A stretch of 64,000 nt of DNA, taken from Desulfobacteraceae bacterium. Its GTDB lineage: Bacteria > Desulfobacterota > Desulfobacteria > Desulfobacterales > Desulfosalsimonadaceae. The position numbers and the translations under genes are program-made. Of the stretch, positions 35,628 to 44,710 are shown piece after piece (the stretch's first letter is position 1; every line of letters begins with the position of its first letter). The notes under the pieces were generated by a model, which was not told the DNA's origin, made no database searches, and saw only the letters and a program-made list of their open reading frames with translations. Where the stretch lies: the NCBI GenBank assembly GCA_014237465.1, contig JABZFM010000012.1, positions 1 to 64,000 on the forward strand, written 5' to 3'.

Positions 35628-35831
35628 TCATAACCCAAGGATTTGTTTGAGCCTGGCGATGTCCGGTGAAAATTCATTCTGTCCCTGCCGACTATTCATC
35701 GTCTCAAAATGGAGAAACAGGCCTTCGAGTTTTTCCCTGCCGATGGGATCTTTGGCGGCTTCCTTCGGGGTCATGTCCCCAAGCGCGGGGACAGGGATAT
35801 CGATCCATGAATCCCAGTGGCTTTTTGCCAT
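35628..35831 (-). CDS. Short C-terminal-domain-like protein, probable fragment
   Basis: About 67 residues from the ATG at 35831: HWDSWIDIPVPALGDMTPKEAAKDPIGREKLEGLF, a motif (W..IPVPALG.MTP.EAA...GR..LE.L) that I know as a C-terminal module of longer proteins. The ATG is one base after the toxin stop, so it may be cotranslated. It could be a remnant of a larger gene or a small third partner. A frame extended to 35891 would overlap the toxin gene. Confidence 0.45.
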   Translation of the reverse strand: MAKSHWDSWIDIPVPALGDMTPKEAAKDPIGREKLEGLFLHFETMNSRQGQNEFSPDIARLKQILGL

Positions 35832-35832
35832 T

Positions 35833-36096
35833 TCAGTTATTTTTGTCTCTTTTCCTGATTGCAATAACCAATACGCATATTTCTTTGTCAATCACCTCAT
35901 AAACGAGACGATAGCCGGTTGCCCTTAATTTTATTTTATAGTGGTTTTCGAATCCGGAAAGCCGGCAGGCTTTATGATGCGGCTCTTCGAGACGTTCTTT
36001 TAATTTCTTCCTGAACTGTGATTGAATAAAACCGTCGAGTTTTTTCCACTCCTTAAGGGCTGTGGGAAGAAATTTAAGTTTGTACTTATAATTCAT
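35833..36096 (-). CDS. RelE-type toxin
   Basis: An 87-residue RelE-family toxin: YKYKLKFLPTALKEWKKLD, QFRKKLKERLEEP, CRLSGFENHYKIKLRATGYRLVYEVIDKEICVLVIAIRKRD. Key basic and Tyr residues of RelE (KIKLRATGYRLVY) are present, so the mRNA-cleaving activity should be intact. The ATG at 36096 overlaps the end of the antitoxin gene. The neighbour that should neutralise it is reduced to its C-terminal third. Confidence 0.85.
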   Translation of the reverse strand: MNYKYKLKFLPTALKEWKKLDGFIQSQFRKKLKERLEEPHHKACRLSGFENHYKIKLRATGYRLVYEVIDKEICVLVIAIRKRDKNN

Positions 36097-36187
36097 CAAT
36101 GTCCACTTCAACGGCGGAGATTTTTTCGTTTTGCCGGTCTTTTACAATTAGACTCAGTTGATAGTCTTCCAGTTTTTCCATTGACAT
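36086..36187 (-). pseudogene. Decapitated RelB/Phd-type antitoxin
   Basis: Only the C-terminal part of an antitoxin is recognisable: MSMEKLEDYQLSLIVKDRQ then KISAVEVDIDEL, matching the toxin-binding tail of RelB-type proteins. The N-terminal DNA-binding part is missing; upstream on this strand the frame runs into the vapB gene on the opposite strand. Its end overlaps the toxin start by 11 nt, the usual coupling. Confidence 0.6.
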
Positions 36188-36242
36188 GCAGCACCGTTTG
36201 ATATATATCTTGGTGTATACCATAAACAACAGGAGGCGTGAC

Positions 36243-36470
36243 ATGCAGACTGCAAAGTTATTTATTAATGGTCGAAGCCAGGCAGTAAGGTTGCCGAAAG
36301 AATTCAGGTTTTCGGGAAATGACGTTTTAATAAAAAAAATCGGTAAAATGGTTATTCTTTTGCCTAAAGATGATCCATGGTCATCCTTAATCAACAGCCT
36401 CGACCAGTTTACCGATGACTTTATGGATGATAGAAATCAGCCGGATCAAGATCCCAGGGAAAAATTCTAA
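36243..36470 (+). CDS. vapB: VapB-type antitoxin (AbrB/SpoVT fold)
   Basis: A 75-residue protein: MQTAKLFINGRSQAVRLPKEFRF is the swapped-hairpin DNA-binding unit of the VapB group, followed by IKKIGKMVILLP and an acidic tail. AGGAGG precedes the ATG by five bases. Its TAA overlaps the ATG of vapC by one base. Confidence 0.88.
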   Translation: MQTAKLFINGRSQAVRLPKEFRFSGNDVLIKKIGKMVILLPKDDPWSSLINSLDQFTDDFMDDRNQPDQDPREKF

Positions 36471-36871
36471 TGAAATTCATGCTCGATACGAACATATGTA
36501 TTTATATCATCAAGCGAAAGCCATCAAATGTAATCGAGCGGTTTCGGCAGATGGAAATTTCACAAATCTGCATTTCATCGATTACACTGAGCGAGCTTTT
36601 ATATGGTGCTTCAAAAAGCTCCCGGCCCGAACAGAATCAAATCGCATTGTCACAATTTGTTGCGCCACTGGAGATATTGGCCTACGACGATGACGCCGCC
36701 CGGTTTTATGGCAGCTTAAGAGCCCACCTGGAGAAGCAAGGGACACCTATAGGATCTCTCGATATGCTGATTGCCGCTCACACACTTTCAGTGGCTTGTA
36801 CACTGGTTACCAATAATGAAAAAGAGTTTTACCGGGTACCAAATTTAAAGATTGATAATTGGATAAAGTGA
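36470..36871 (+). CDS. vapC: VapC-type PIN-domain toxin
   Basis: A 133-residue PIN-domain ribonuclease: MKFMLDTNICIYIIK with Asp6, SSITLSELLYG with Glu42, and GSLDMLIAAHTL with Asp98, then TLVTNNEKEF. The acidic cluster for Mg2+ is complete. VapC enzymes cut tRNA or rRNA. It is translationally coupled to vapB. Confidence 0.92.
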   Translation: MKFMLDTNICIYIIKRKPSNVIERFRQMEISQICISSITLSELLYGASKSSRPEQNQIALSQFVAPLEILAYDDDAARFYGSLRAHLEKQGTPIGSLDMLIAAHTLSVACTLVTNNEKEFYRVPNLKIDNWIK

Positions 36872-37233
36872 AATTTTGTGTTTGACCCAGTTAATGGGGG
36901 AATTTGTAAAGGTCGTCGTGATCAAGAACGCGTAGCAGCTTTAAAGGAAGTGCCCAGTCGGGTAGCGCCGGTTGTCTGCCAGGCTGAAGGCTCAAAGGAT
37001 ATTCGGTACCTTTTATCAACACGGGCGGACCATGCTGTCGGATCATTTGTGATCCGTTCAATATTCAGATCCGGGTGGAATGGATTTGCTTCCTGGAATT
37101 TTAAATATTTAGCAATTAATTTTTAATCGGACCCTATTTTCTATTTGATCGCATCGGCTGGATTCTTATAAAGAAAAAATCAATATAAATTCGGGATAAA
37201 GACGCAAAGAGGCTGTGGGAGGTACAAAGCGAA
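36872..37233. other. Gap after vapC
   Basis: 362 bp. Short frames on both strands have protein-like stretches (for example PLKLLRVLDHDDLYKFP on the minus strand), but none is complete or has a start signal. It probably contains decayed genes. Confidence 0.35.
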
Positions 37234-38115
37234 ATGGATTTAACTCATAAAGAAATTCAGAAGATGGCTCATTGGTGGTCTTTATTCGATTTTCCCCTGC
37301 GGCCGGGAAAGGAAGATTTAAGAGCTTTTAAATCACTGCTTCCGGAAATACAAACCGGTCAGGGAATGGTTCTGGGCGCAACTCCGGAACTGGTTGATCT
37401 GCTGCTCGGTCAAAAAGGACTTAAGGTTAAGATTATGGACCATTTTGAGGCATCAGTGAAGGCCATGGAAATTCTGGGGCATTCAGACTGGTCCACTGTT
37501 GAAATCTCCTTTTCCGACTGGCTGACAAGAGCAGATAACCTGACCGCGGGCATAAATGTGATTCTCGGGGACAATGCGTTTCTTTTCCTTAAATTCCCAA
37601 ACGAGTGGCGAAAACTAATTGAAAATCTAAATAGTTACCTGGTTGAAGGGGGCAGGATAGTAGCGCGGGGTTTTTTCAAACCAGGTGTAACTTTCAATTT
37701 TCAGTCGTATTTCGATAAGAGCCTCAGCCGCATCCAGGCAATCAATCAAAAAAGTCCATCAGAAGCGGATATTCGAACATTCTCGAAAGAAATTTCGGCT
37801 CTCCGCCTATGTACAGCATTAGAGGCAGCAGGCCCGTATGGGCTTATCGACCGCAAAGAAAGAAACCAGCGGATTTGTTCAGTAAAAGAAAAACTTGCCC
37901 AATCCTTTGACCATCCCTCCTGCCGGGAGATCATTGAAGCAGTTCTCTTTCTGGAAACAAAGAAAGAAGGTGAATTGATCCCGACATCAATTCCTGACTG
38001 GTCGGAAGTAAAAATACTTTTTGAAACCTCAGGGTTTACGATAGCATCGGATATACCTTTGGAGAATGAAGATTTTCCCGGAGTTATCCGGTGTTACGCT
38101 GCCGTGAAGAACTGA
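37234..38115 (+). CDS. SAM-dependent methyltransferase-like protein
   Basis: 293 residues with a class I methyltransferase-like layout: MVLGATPELVDLLL in place of motif I, KIMDHFEASVKAMEIL (acidic residue of motif II), VILGDNAFLFL (motif IV region) and YLVEGGRIVARGFF (motif V/VI). The glycine-rich loop is only partly conserved (VLGATPE), so AdoMet binding is plausible rather than certain. It is followed by a PaaK-like ligase in the same direction. The gene starts with a weak ribosome site (GGGAGG about 15 bases upstream). Confidence 0.65.
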   Translation: MDLTHKEIQKMAHWWSLFDFPLRPGKEDLRAFKSLLPEIQTGQGMVLGATPELVDLLLGQKGLKVKIMDHFEASVKAMEILGHSDWSTVEISFSDWLTRADNLTAGINVILGDNAFLFLKFPNEWRKLIENLNSYLVEGGRIVARGFFKPGVTFNFQSYFDKSLSRIQAINQKSPSEADIRTFSKEISALRLCTALEAAGPYGLIDRKERNQRICSVKEKLAQSFDHPSCREIIEAVLFLETKKEGELIPTSIPDWSEVKILFETSGFTIASDIPLENEDFPGVIRCYAAVKN

Positions 38116-38272
38116 AGGATGATTCAACACCAGAGGACCCTGATGTTTGCGGTTTATCCTGCGTCAAACCTGCCCTGAAGGAAAAACAAATACATAAAGT
38201 ACGATAAAATCAAAAAGATTAAGCAAAGAAAGCGTTGTCTGCCATTTATTTACACTCAGTAACATTTATCTT

Positions 38273-39583
38273 ATGGAGTTAAGTTCAACAGGACGTCTGG
38301 TGAAAAAAATCAAAATAAAATCTCTTTTTTCAGGAGCAAGAGTCGCATATCATTTATTACAGTTGAGAAAGAACCAATGGAAATCGCCACAGGAGCTGCA
38401 GAAAATTCAATTAACAAAACTAAAAGCCATTGTGCATTATGCCTATGGTAATGTCCCCTATTACTGCAAGCTGTTTGACTCTGTGAAATTTAAACCTGAT
38501 GATCTCAAATCTCTCAGCGACATCCGGAAGATCCCCATAACAACAAAAAAAGATGTTCGTGCAAACTACCCGGAAATTGTTTCAAAGGGAACCGATAATT
38601 CAAAGCATAAAGTTTTCTATACGTCAGGCTCAACAGGTATCCCCTTAACTATTATCAGGGATCAAAAGGCTCTGGATTATTCCCTGGCATTAAAAGCTTA
38701 CGCATTTATGGCGTGCGGCGTTAAAGTAACGGATAAGTTCATTACTGTAGCGCAATCGGAAGAATCATTATTACCGAATAAATCAAGTTTTAATGCAGCC
38801 GCGGAAACGGAAACCATCATTGATTACTTAAGACAGGCCAAACCGGATGTGCTCTACACGTATGGAAATATACTAGCCGGTATTGCAGCCTGTGATGTAT
38901 CTGGAATACACCCGCGATTAATCTTCAGTCAGGGCATAAAGTTAAGCCGGCATTTCAGGGACCTTGTTAAGTCAGCCTTTGGTTTAGAAGTATTTGATAC
39001 TTATGGTTCTATCGAATTCAGTCGCCTGGCGTTTGAGTGCAAGGCGCATTCAGGCTTACACATGATAACGGATTGCGCAGTGATGGAATTTTTAAATGAT
39101 GGAGAACCGGTCCCCCCTGGAGAACCAGGTCATATTGTAGTTACTTCATTGTATAATTCATCAATGCCATTAATCAGGTATGCGCTCAACGACATCGGTG
39201 TCCTGAGTGAAGAAGTCTGTTCCTGTGGAAGATCCTGGCCGTTGATTAAAAGTATTGAAGGAAGATATGTAGATTTTTTTACCATGCCAAGCGGCAAAAA
39301 AATCAACCCCGGAATCTTATATTTCCCTATAAATAAAGAAACCAGAGAGAACATTTTCTGTATTTCACAATTTCAGATTGTCCAAATGCAAAAGGATAAG
39401 ATTGTATTAAATATTGTTAAGGGAAGGGAGTTTAACCCGGAAATAATTACACGATTAAAAAAAGGTGTTGGAAAAAGCTTCACCGACATACGCGAAGATG
39501 TCTCAGTGGATGTGCGGATCGTAAGTGAAATCCAAAAAGAGAGAACAGGAAAAATCAGGACAATGATATCTTTGGTAAAGTGA
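38273..39583 (+). CDS. PaaK/CapK-like adenylate-forming protein
   Basis: A 436-residue member of the phenylacetate-CoA ligase-like AMP-binding group. The ATP loop is YTSGSTGIPLTI (about 115-126), then VFDTYGSIEF as the adenine-binding motif, IRYALNDIGVL, and CSCGRSWPLIKSIEGR with the Cys pair of this group. The C-terminal lid ends KERTGKIRTMISLVK with the catalytic Lys region. Related proteins are encoded in surface-polysaccharide or lipid gene clusters; the acid substrate is unknown. No such cluster surrounds it. Confidence 0.85.
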   Translation: MELSSTGRLVKKIKIKSLFSGARVAYHLLQLRKNQWKSPQELQKIQLTKLKAIVHYAYGNVPYYCKLFDSVKFKPDDLKSLSDIRKIPITTKKDVRANYPEIVSKGTDNSKHKVFYTSGSTGIPLTIIRDQKALDYSLALKAYAFMACGVKVTDKFITVAQSEESLLPNKSSFNAAAETETIIDYLRQAKPDVLYTYGNILAGIAACDVSGIHPRLIFSQGIKLSRHFRDLVKSAFGLEVFDTYGSIEFSRLAFECKAHSGLHMITDCAVMEFLNDGEPVPPGEPGHIVVTSLYNSSMPLIRYALNDIGVLSEEVCSCGRSWPLIKSIEGRYVDFFTMPSGKKINPGILYFPINKETRENIFCISQFQIVQMQKDKIVLNIVKGREFNPEIITRLKKGVGKSFTDIREDVSVDVRIVSEIQKERTGKIRTMISLVK

Positions 39584-39725
39584 TATTTCAGACAGCGAAA
39601 TAAAGATAGAGGAAATATGCTGTGTAAATCGGAGTTTGTACAATTCGTCAACATTGGAACATTTTATCAACAGGCTCAATAGTGTCTTTGATTCATAAAC
39701 GCTATGATGACTTGAGTGCATAGTG

Positions 39726-40163
39726 TCAATGTGGAGGATCGGGCAAATTTTCCCAAACGTTTAAAAATGATTTTGCGTTTAGAATTTTAATTCCTTTATA
39801 GGCTTCTATGTCGAGCAGATGATGATCACCGGAAACGATATAATCTGCTTCGCCTTCATACGCACATGCCAAATATTTATTGTCTGATGGATCATCTGAA
39901 ATCACATTAACTGCTTCTTTTCCCTCAACGATCCACGCAAACATCAAGACATCTTCAAAGTACGCGTCTATTTCCTGTGCGGTTTTACGATGATATTTTT
40001 GTAGTCTGGGGTAAAGTAAGATACGTTTTATTTCTCTTATAACAGAAGGCGACAGAATCAACTCCAATTGGTTATGTTTGATCAAATCAAGAATTTTGCC
40101 GGGATTCGAATTCGGTTTGATCAAACCGCTGGCAAAAAGATTGGCATCAACAACGATCTTCAA
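39726..40163 (-). CDS. PIN-domain toxin (COG1569-type)
   Basis: A 145-residue PIN protein: KIVVDANLFASGLI with Asp6, LSPSVIREIKRIL with Glu44, VISDDPSDNKYLACAYEGEADYIVSGDHHLL with the C-terminal Asp cluster. It is the putative nuclease toxin of a pair; the antitoxin gene ends 13 bp upstream. Confidence 0.86.
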   Translation of the reverse strand: MKIVVDANLFASGLIKPNSNPGKILDLIKHNQLELILSPSVIREIKRILLYPRLQKYHRKTAQEIDAYFEDVLMFAWIVEGKEAVNVISDDPSDNKYLACAYEGEADYIVSGDHHLLDIEAYKGIKILNAKSFLNVWENLPDPPH

Positions 40164-40176
40164 AACAACTTATCCT

Positions 40177-40458
40177 TTAATCACGTTCAACCTGTTTAGC
40201 TGCCTGTGTTGCTTCCTCCAGAATATCATCAAGTTTTTCAATGTCTTCTCCGGCAAAAGAATCGCTGATTTTCGACATATTGCTAAAAAAACGCTGTCTG
40301 GCCTTATCCATTTGCCTGAATTTCTTGATGGGAATAATCGCAACCATGGGCATCCCTTTGCGTTCTACAATATACTGGTCGTTCCCGAATGACACAGCAT
40401 TCATTATAGTTCCAAACTTTTGTCGTGCCTTAAGAGCTGTAACTATTTTTAATGACAT
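40177..40458 (-). CDS. Phd/YefM-type antitoxin
   Basis: A 93-residue protein: VTALKARQKFGTIMNAVSFGNDQYIVERKGMPMVAIIPIKKF is the Phd/YefM fold (DNA-binding and dimerisation), followed by an acidic C-terminal helix. AAAGGAGAT precedes the ATG. A perfect palindrome lies just upstream. Confidence 0.87.
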   Translation of the reverse strand: MSLKIVTALKARQKFGTIMNAVSFGNDQYIVERKGMPMVAIIPIKKFRQMDKARQRFFSNMSKISDSFAGEDIEKLDDILEEATQAAKQVERD

Positions 40459-40473
40459 ATTTATCTCCTTTTT

Positions 40474-40497
40474 AAACTATATCAATTGATATAGTTT
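40474..40497. promoter_or_regulatory. Perfect 24-bp palindromic operator
   Basis: AAACTATATCAA followed by its exact reverse complement, with no spacer. It sits 15 bp upstream of the antitoxin ATG, next to the ribosome site, so occupation by the Phd-type protein would block expression of the pair. Confidence 0.78.
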
Positions 40498-41062
40498 TAT
40501 ATTTAAATAAAAATAAACACATTGTCAAGAAAATAGACAAAGGGCAATCGAATTCGGGGGACGCCGACGCCCATGATGAAAAGTATAATCAAGATGATCG
40601 GGGTCGCCTCGATTAAAATGGCCTTCCACATGAAGCCGGCCAGACGTTTACAGATAGATAAAAATCTCTGCCGACTGCTGATGGCGCATGCCACTGAATC
40701 CGGGAGGCTTTTACGTTCCAAGCAAAGAAGATTTTAACAGGTTAAACTATCTGCGTTTATCTGCGTGCGTCTGCGGCTAATTTATTGTTTGAAGTGGGCT
40801 TCGATGGGTGGCTTTGGGGAAAGCATGGTTATCTTCCAATATAACTCATTCATAATATTTTGAAATGATTGATAAGTTATTTTCTCATACAGTGGTGATG
40901 CATCACCATGAAAAGTTTTTTATGCAGAACAATAAACCCTGATCCCGGGGCAAAGTCTATTGACAGCAGGGATATGATGCTGGACAATAGCCTCTGATTA
41001 AATCCGGGAATTTTAGATTTTGGATAACACACATCATTATATTAATAAAAAGGAGAGGCACC
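40498..41062. other. Gap between Phd/PIN pair and monooxygenase gene
   Basis: 565 bp. A 55-codon plus-strand frame (about 40573-40740) and a 72-codon minus frame exist, but I recognise neither. At 40740-40785 there is a TCTGCG-rich run (CTGCGTTTATCTGCGTGCG) of the kind that recurs in many genomes. No other feature. Confidence 0.4.
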
Positions 41063-41353
41063 ATGGTGGTAGTGGCAAAATTAAAAGCAGTCAAAGGCAA
41101 GGAAAAAGAGATGGAAAAAGCGTTGCTGGACATAATTCCCAAGGTCAGGGAAGAAGAAGGGACACTGGTGTATACGCTACACCAGGACCAGAATGATCCA
41201 TGTGTATTTTTGTTTTATGAAAAATACAAAGACGTGGATGCTTTAGTGGCGCACAGCTCAACGCCTCATTTTAAGGCGCTGTTCGGCACAATTAAACCGC
41301 TGCTTGAAGCAAATCCCGAGATTGTCATGTATAATGAGCTGGCCGGCATTTAA
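41063..41353 (+). CDS. ABM-domain (YgiN-like) monooxygenase-fold protein
   Basis: A 96-residue dimeric alpha-beta barrel protein: VVVAKLKAVKGKEKEMEKALLDI, EEGTLVYTLHQDQNDPCVFLFYEKYKD, HSSTPHFKALFGTI. This is the antibiotic-biosynthesis-monooxygenase/quinol monooxygenase YgiN fold. Members act on quinones or act as small oxygenases, and many have no known substrate. AAAGGAGAGG precedes the ATG. The metallo-hydrolase gene follows after 29 bp and is probably cotranscribed. Confidence 0.88.
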   Translation: MVVVAKLKAVKGKEKEMEKALLDIIPKVREEEGTLVYTLHQDQNDPCVFLFYEKYKDVDALVAHSSTPHFKALFGTIKPLLEANPEIVMYNELAGI

Positions 41354-41382
41354 ACCCTTAGAGTCGAGCGGAACAGGAATAA

Positions 41383-42273
41383 ATGTTAGAATTAATTGAT
41401 TTGGACATTAAGGAACTTGAATATAGCCGGTTTATTTCCTCCTGGTTTTATCAGGGGAAAGAAGGCTGTTTTCTGATTGATCCGGGACCTGCCTGCACGA
41501 TAAATCATTTGTTTGCGGAGTTGGAAAAGCGGAATGTGACGCACCTGGACTGGATTTTGCTAACGCATATTCACATGGATCATGCCGGCGGGATCGGCCA
41601 TCTGGTCGAACGGTTTCCCGATGCCCGGGTGATTTGTCATAAAAATGCAGTCAAGCATCTAAAGAATCCGGAACGGCTGTGGGAAGGTTCCTTGAAAATC
41701 CTGGGGGATGTGGCCCGGGTTTACGAAAGAATTAAACCAGTACCGTCGGCGAATATCATGACAGTCGCGCAGGTTCCTTTTGACAACGGTACCCGGCTTA
41801 ATGAGGGTATTCGGGTTATTCCGACCCCCGGCCATGCCGCTCATCATCAGTGTTTTGTCTGGAAAGACGTTTTATTTTGCGGTGAGCTTTTCGGTATTTT
41901 TCATCAACTGGACAATTCAATCTATCTGCGCCCGGCAACACCGCCGGTCTTTGTACTGGATGATTTTTTACGGTCCATGGACGCCGTTGCCCCTTATATG
42001 GATCGCCGGGTATGCTTCTCTCATTACGGAACCTGCACTGATGGAGTGGAGGTCATGAAGGTTGCAAGGCAGCAACTTTTGCTGTGGGTGGATGTGATTG
42101 GCCGTCATATGGATGATCCTGATATGGATCAGGTCATAGATGATTTATCGGATAAGGATCCGGTCTTTGCCCGGAAAGCATTACTGGCAACGGAATTATA
42201 CAAACGAGAGATGCATTTTTCAGTAAATTCAATTAAGGGGATCCTTCAGTATTTTTCGAATGGTTTGACTTAA
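41383..42273 (+). CDS. MBL-fold metallo-hydrolase
   Basis: A 296-residue metallo-beta-lactamase-fold hydrolase. The metal motif is LTHIHMDHAGG, with IPTPGHAAHH as the second His and DVLFCGELFG carrying the bridging acidic residue. A helical C-terminal part of about 90 residues follows. Candidate roles include glyoxalase II-like thioesters or lactones; nothing specifies it. It overlaps the convergent histidine kinase gene by 45 bp at its 3' end. Confidence 0.88.
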   Translation: MLELIDLDIKELEYSRFISSWFYQGKEGCFLIDPGPACTINHLFAELEKRNVTHLDWILLTHIHMDHAGGIGHLVERFPDARVICHKNAVKHLKNPERLWEGSLKILGDVARVYERIKPVPSANIMTVAQVPFDNGTRLNEGIRVIPTPGHAAHHQCFVWKDVLFCGELFGIFHQLDNSIYLRPATPPVFVLDDFLRSMDAVAPYMDRRVCFSHYGTCTDGVEVMKVARQQLLLWVDVIGRHMDDPDMDQVIDDLSDKDPVFARKALLATELYKREMHFSVNSIKGILQYFSNGLT

Positions 42274-44556
42274 TAGTTGAATTTTAAACGGTTTCTGAAT
42301 AAATCCATTGCACTCTTTTTTGAGAATTCTTTCAGCTGGACCGTTCTGGCTGTAGCCGCTTGAAATCAGAACCTTTATATTCGGATTTATTTTAACCAGG
42401 CGATCATAAACCTGTTTTCCGCTCATGCCCGGCATAACCATATCCAGGATAACCAAATGAATCCGGTCTTTATATGTTGAGTAGAATTCAATCGCGTTAT
42501 TCCCGTTTTGAGCGGAATGGACCTGATAACCGAGGGCTTCCAGCATTTCTTTGCCGATTTCAAGAATGTCGGGTTCATCGTCTATGATCAGAATGGTTTC
42601 AGTGCCGGTGGCAATTGAGTCATCCGGCGGGTGAATGACCGTTGTCTGTTTGTGTGATACCGGAAAATAGATATGAAATGTGCTTCCTCTGTCGGGTTGT
42701 CTGTCAACACTGATATGGCCGTCATGACTTTTGATAATCCCATAGACTGACGATAATCCCAGGCCGGTTCCTTTTCCTCTTTTTTTTGTGGTAAAGAAGG
42801 GATCAAATATTTTTGACACAACGGACCGGTCCATCCCGACACCCGAGTCGGTGATGGAGATTCTGATGTAAGTTCCGGAGGATATTTTATATGGCGTATT
42901 ATCCAGATTTTTTATGGTGATGTCTTCCGTTATAATGTCAATATCGCCGCCTTTAGGCATTGCCTGCCATGCGTTGATCAGGAGATTAATAATCGCCTGT
43001 CGGATTTGCCCGCTGTCAGCTTTAATCACCTTGTTTATGTTGTTGTAATATGTATGCAGTCGAAGTTCTTTTTTGGTGCGGCAGAACATGGTTGCCGTAT
43101 CGTTGATGAGTTGATTGATATCGATTGGCTGCTGGTCGCTGGTTTTTGAGCTGGCAAAATCCAGAAGTTGACGGGTAAGTTCCGTCCCGCTTGCGATATA
43201 TGACTCAATATCCTTGAATTTATTATAATACTCCTGGGTCGTTTCCATATTCAAGAGCGCCAGAGAGGTATTGCCCTGTATTCCGGATAGAATATTGTTA
43301 AAATCATGCGCAATGCCGGCAGCCATTGTCCCGATGGCTTCTATCTTCTGGGCTTGAAGCAGTTGTTTTTCCAGGTGCTTCTGCTGTGTAATATCTTTGA
43401 TAAAGCATAACAGTGCCGGGGCATTCTCCCAGGTTACCGGCACTGCACTGACTTGAACCCATAATAATTTATTGTCATTATTTATTATTCTTGTAGAGCT
43501 GCCGGGTATGATGCTTTTTTCGGTTTTGTTTTCCGGCGTGTTTTGAAGGAGATTATTTAAAAAATCCTGATCATTTATATGGCAGAGTTCAATAAACGGT
43601 TTTTCATAAAGCTCACGGGCGGAATAGCCAAGCAGTGCTTCAGTCCTTTTGTTATGGAATTTGCTGACGCCATCCTGATAAATAACGATGGCGTCGTTTG
43701 CATTTTCAACAAGCAGCCGATATTTCTCTTCGGAGTCCTTTAGTGCATTTTTTGTTTTTTCCCGCTCTGTAATTTCTATTTTTAGATCGATGTTTGATTT
43801 TTTTAAAGCATTTGTGCGTTCATCAATCATGGTTTCAAGGTTTTCCCGATGTCTTTTCAGGATCTTTTCAATGCGTCTTCGTTCCTTAACCTCATCTTTG
43901 AGGTTTTTGTTAATGGAATCGGCCCGGTGTTTTTCTTGTTTCAGAAAGTGGATCAGATCGATGTTTTCAAACTGCAGCTTCAAGGTGGTGCGTGTTTGAT
44001 TATATAGATGATACGCCGACACGGAGCCAAGCGCGAGATAGAGTATGATCATCCCGCCCATTGACTGCTGGATCAATGTCCCGGCATTAAAGAAGGTAAT
44101 AAAAAGGGGCAGGAGCGCCGGTATTGCATAGGCAAGGAAGGCCGGCAGGACAGCCGAAAATGTTCCGATGGCGCCGGATACCATCCCCACGAGAATAAAT
44201 GACAGAAAAACCTGGTGTGAAAAAGATGTTTCAGGGAAAATCAGTATGGCCGAGCTGCCCCATATGGCTCCGGAAATAAAAATTAACCGGATAAATATTT
44301 TTTTCCACCGGGCAACGTCTTTTGCAGATACTCTTGATCGCCGATAGCGGATAATAAAAAAATGGCGGACTAATGTGATGGCAATTGCCGCAGAAACCCA
44401 TATCACCAGATTGGCATGGGTAACCAGCGGCCATAAAACGATTCCGGTAACGATTGAAGCGGTGCAGGCCCCTAAAGAAGCAATATAGGACTGTCCGTAC
44501 AGCTGTTTGACCTGTTCCAGCAGGAGGCGTTGATCATATTTGGGTTTCTGCGGCAT
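42229..44556 (-). CDS. Membrane-bound hybrid histidine kinase with C-terminal receiver
   Basis: 775 residues. Five or six hydrophobic segments (about 28-190) come first, then a coiled coil (about 205-275), a PAS domain (about 278-395), HisKA with His417 ([10 protein letters not shown]), an HATPase_c domain ([19 protein letters not shown]) and a receiver domain (about 650-775) with Asp in VILDMVMPG. The ligand sensed by the membrane part is unknown. No separate response regulator is adjacent. Promoter and RBS are not obvious. Confidence 0.9.
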   Translation of the reverse strand: MPQKPKYDQRLLLEQVKQLYGQSYIASLGACTASIVTGIVLWPLVTHANLVIWVSAAIAITLVRHFFIIRYRRSRVSAKDVARWKKIFIRLIFISGAIWGSSAILIFPETSFSHQVFLSFILVGMVSGAIGTFSAVLPAFLAYAIPALLPLFITFFNAGTLIQQSMGGMIILYLALGSVSAYHLYNQTRTTLKLQFENIDLIHFLKQEKHRADSINKNLKDEVKERRRIEKILKRHRENLETMIDERTNALKKSNIDLKIEITEREKTKNALKDSEEKYRLLVENANDAIVIYQDGVSKFHNKRTEALLGYSARELYEKPFIELCHINDQDFLNNLLQNTPENKTEKSIIPGSSTRIINNDNKLLWVQVSAVPVTWENAPALLCFIKDITQQKHLEKQLLQAQKIEAIGTMAAGIAHDFNNILSGIQGNTSLALLNMETTQEYYNKFKDIESYIASGTELTRQLLDFASSKTSDQQPIDINQLINDTATMFCRTKKELRLHTYYNNINKVIKADSGQIRQAIINLLINAWQAMPKGGDIDIITEDITIKNLDNTPYKISSGTYIRISITDSGVGMDRSVVSKIFDPFFTTKKRGKGTGLGLSSVYGIIKSHDGHISVDRQPDRGSTFHIYFPVSHKQTTVIHPPDDSIATGTETILIIDDEPDILEIGKEMLEALGYQVHSAQNGNNAIEFYSTYKDRIHLVILDMVMPGMSGKQVYDRLVKINPNIKVLISSGYSQNGPAERILKKECNGFIQKPFKIQLLSQTIRKILKDPLN

Positions 44557-44710
44557 AATTAAAACAGGACAAGCAATATGCGTCAGTTCAGAGTTGACGA
44601 GACACTAGGTGCATCAGCCAATTGATTTGTGACAGTGCATTAAATGTGTTTCGGTCTCATTAATCGGATCTGCTTCTGTTAAGATAGCAATATTATGTCA
44701 AAAATGAAAG

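Noticed and set aside
35833-35891. Extended start at 35891 for the small protein at 35628
   Set aside because: It would overlap the RelE coding region by 59 bp with no ribosome site; the ATG at 35831 directly follows the toxin stop.
36878-37126. 82-codon frame after vapC
   Set aside because: No start signal and no family resemblance; likely decayed DNA.
40503-40740. Short frames on both strands before the ABM gene
   Set aside because: Mutually exclusive, no ribosome sites, composition unlike neighbours.
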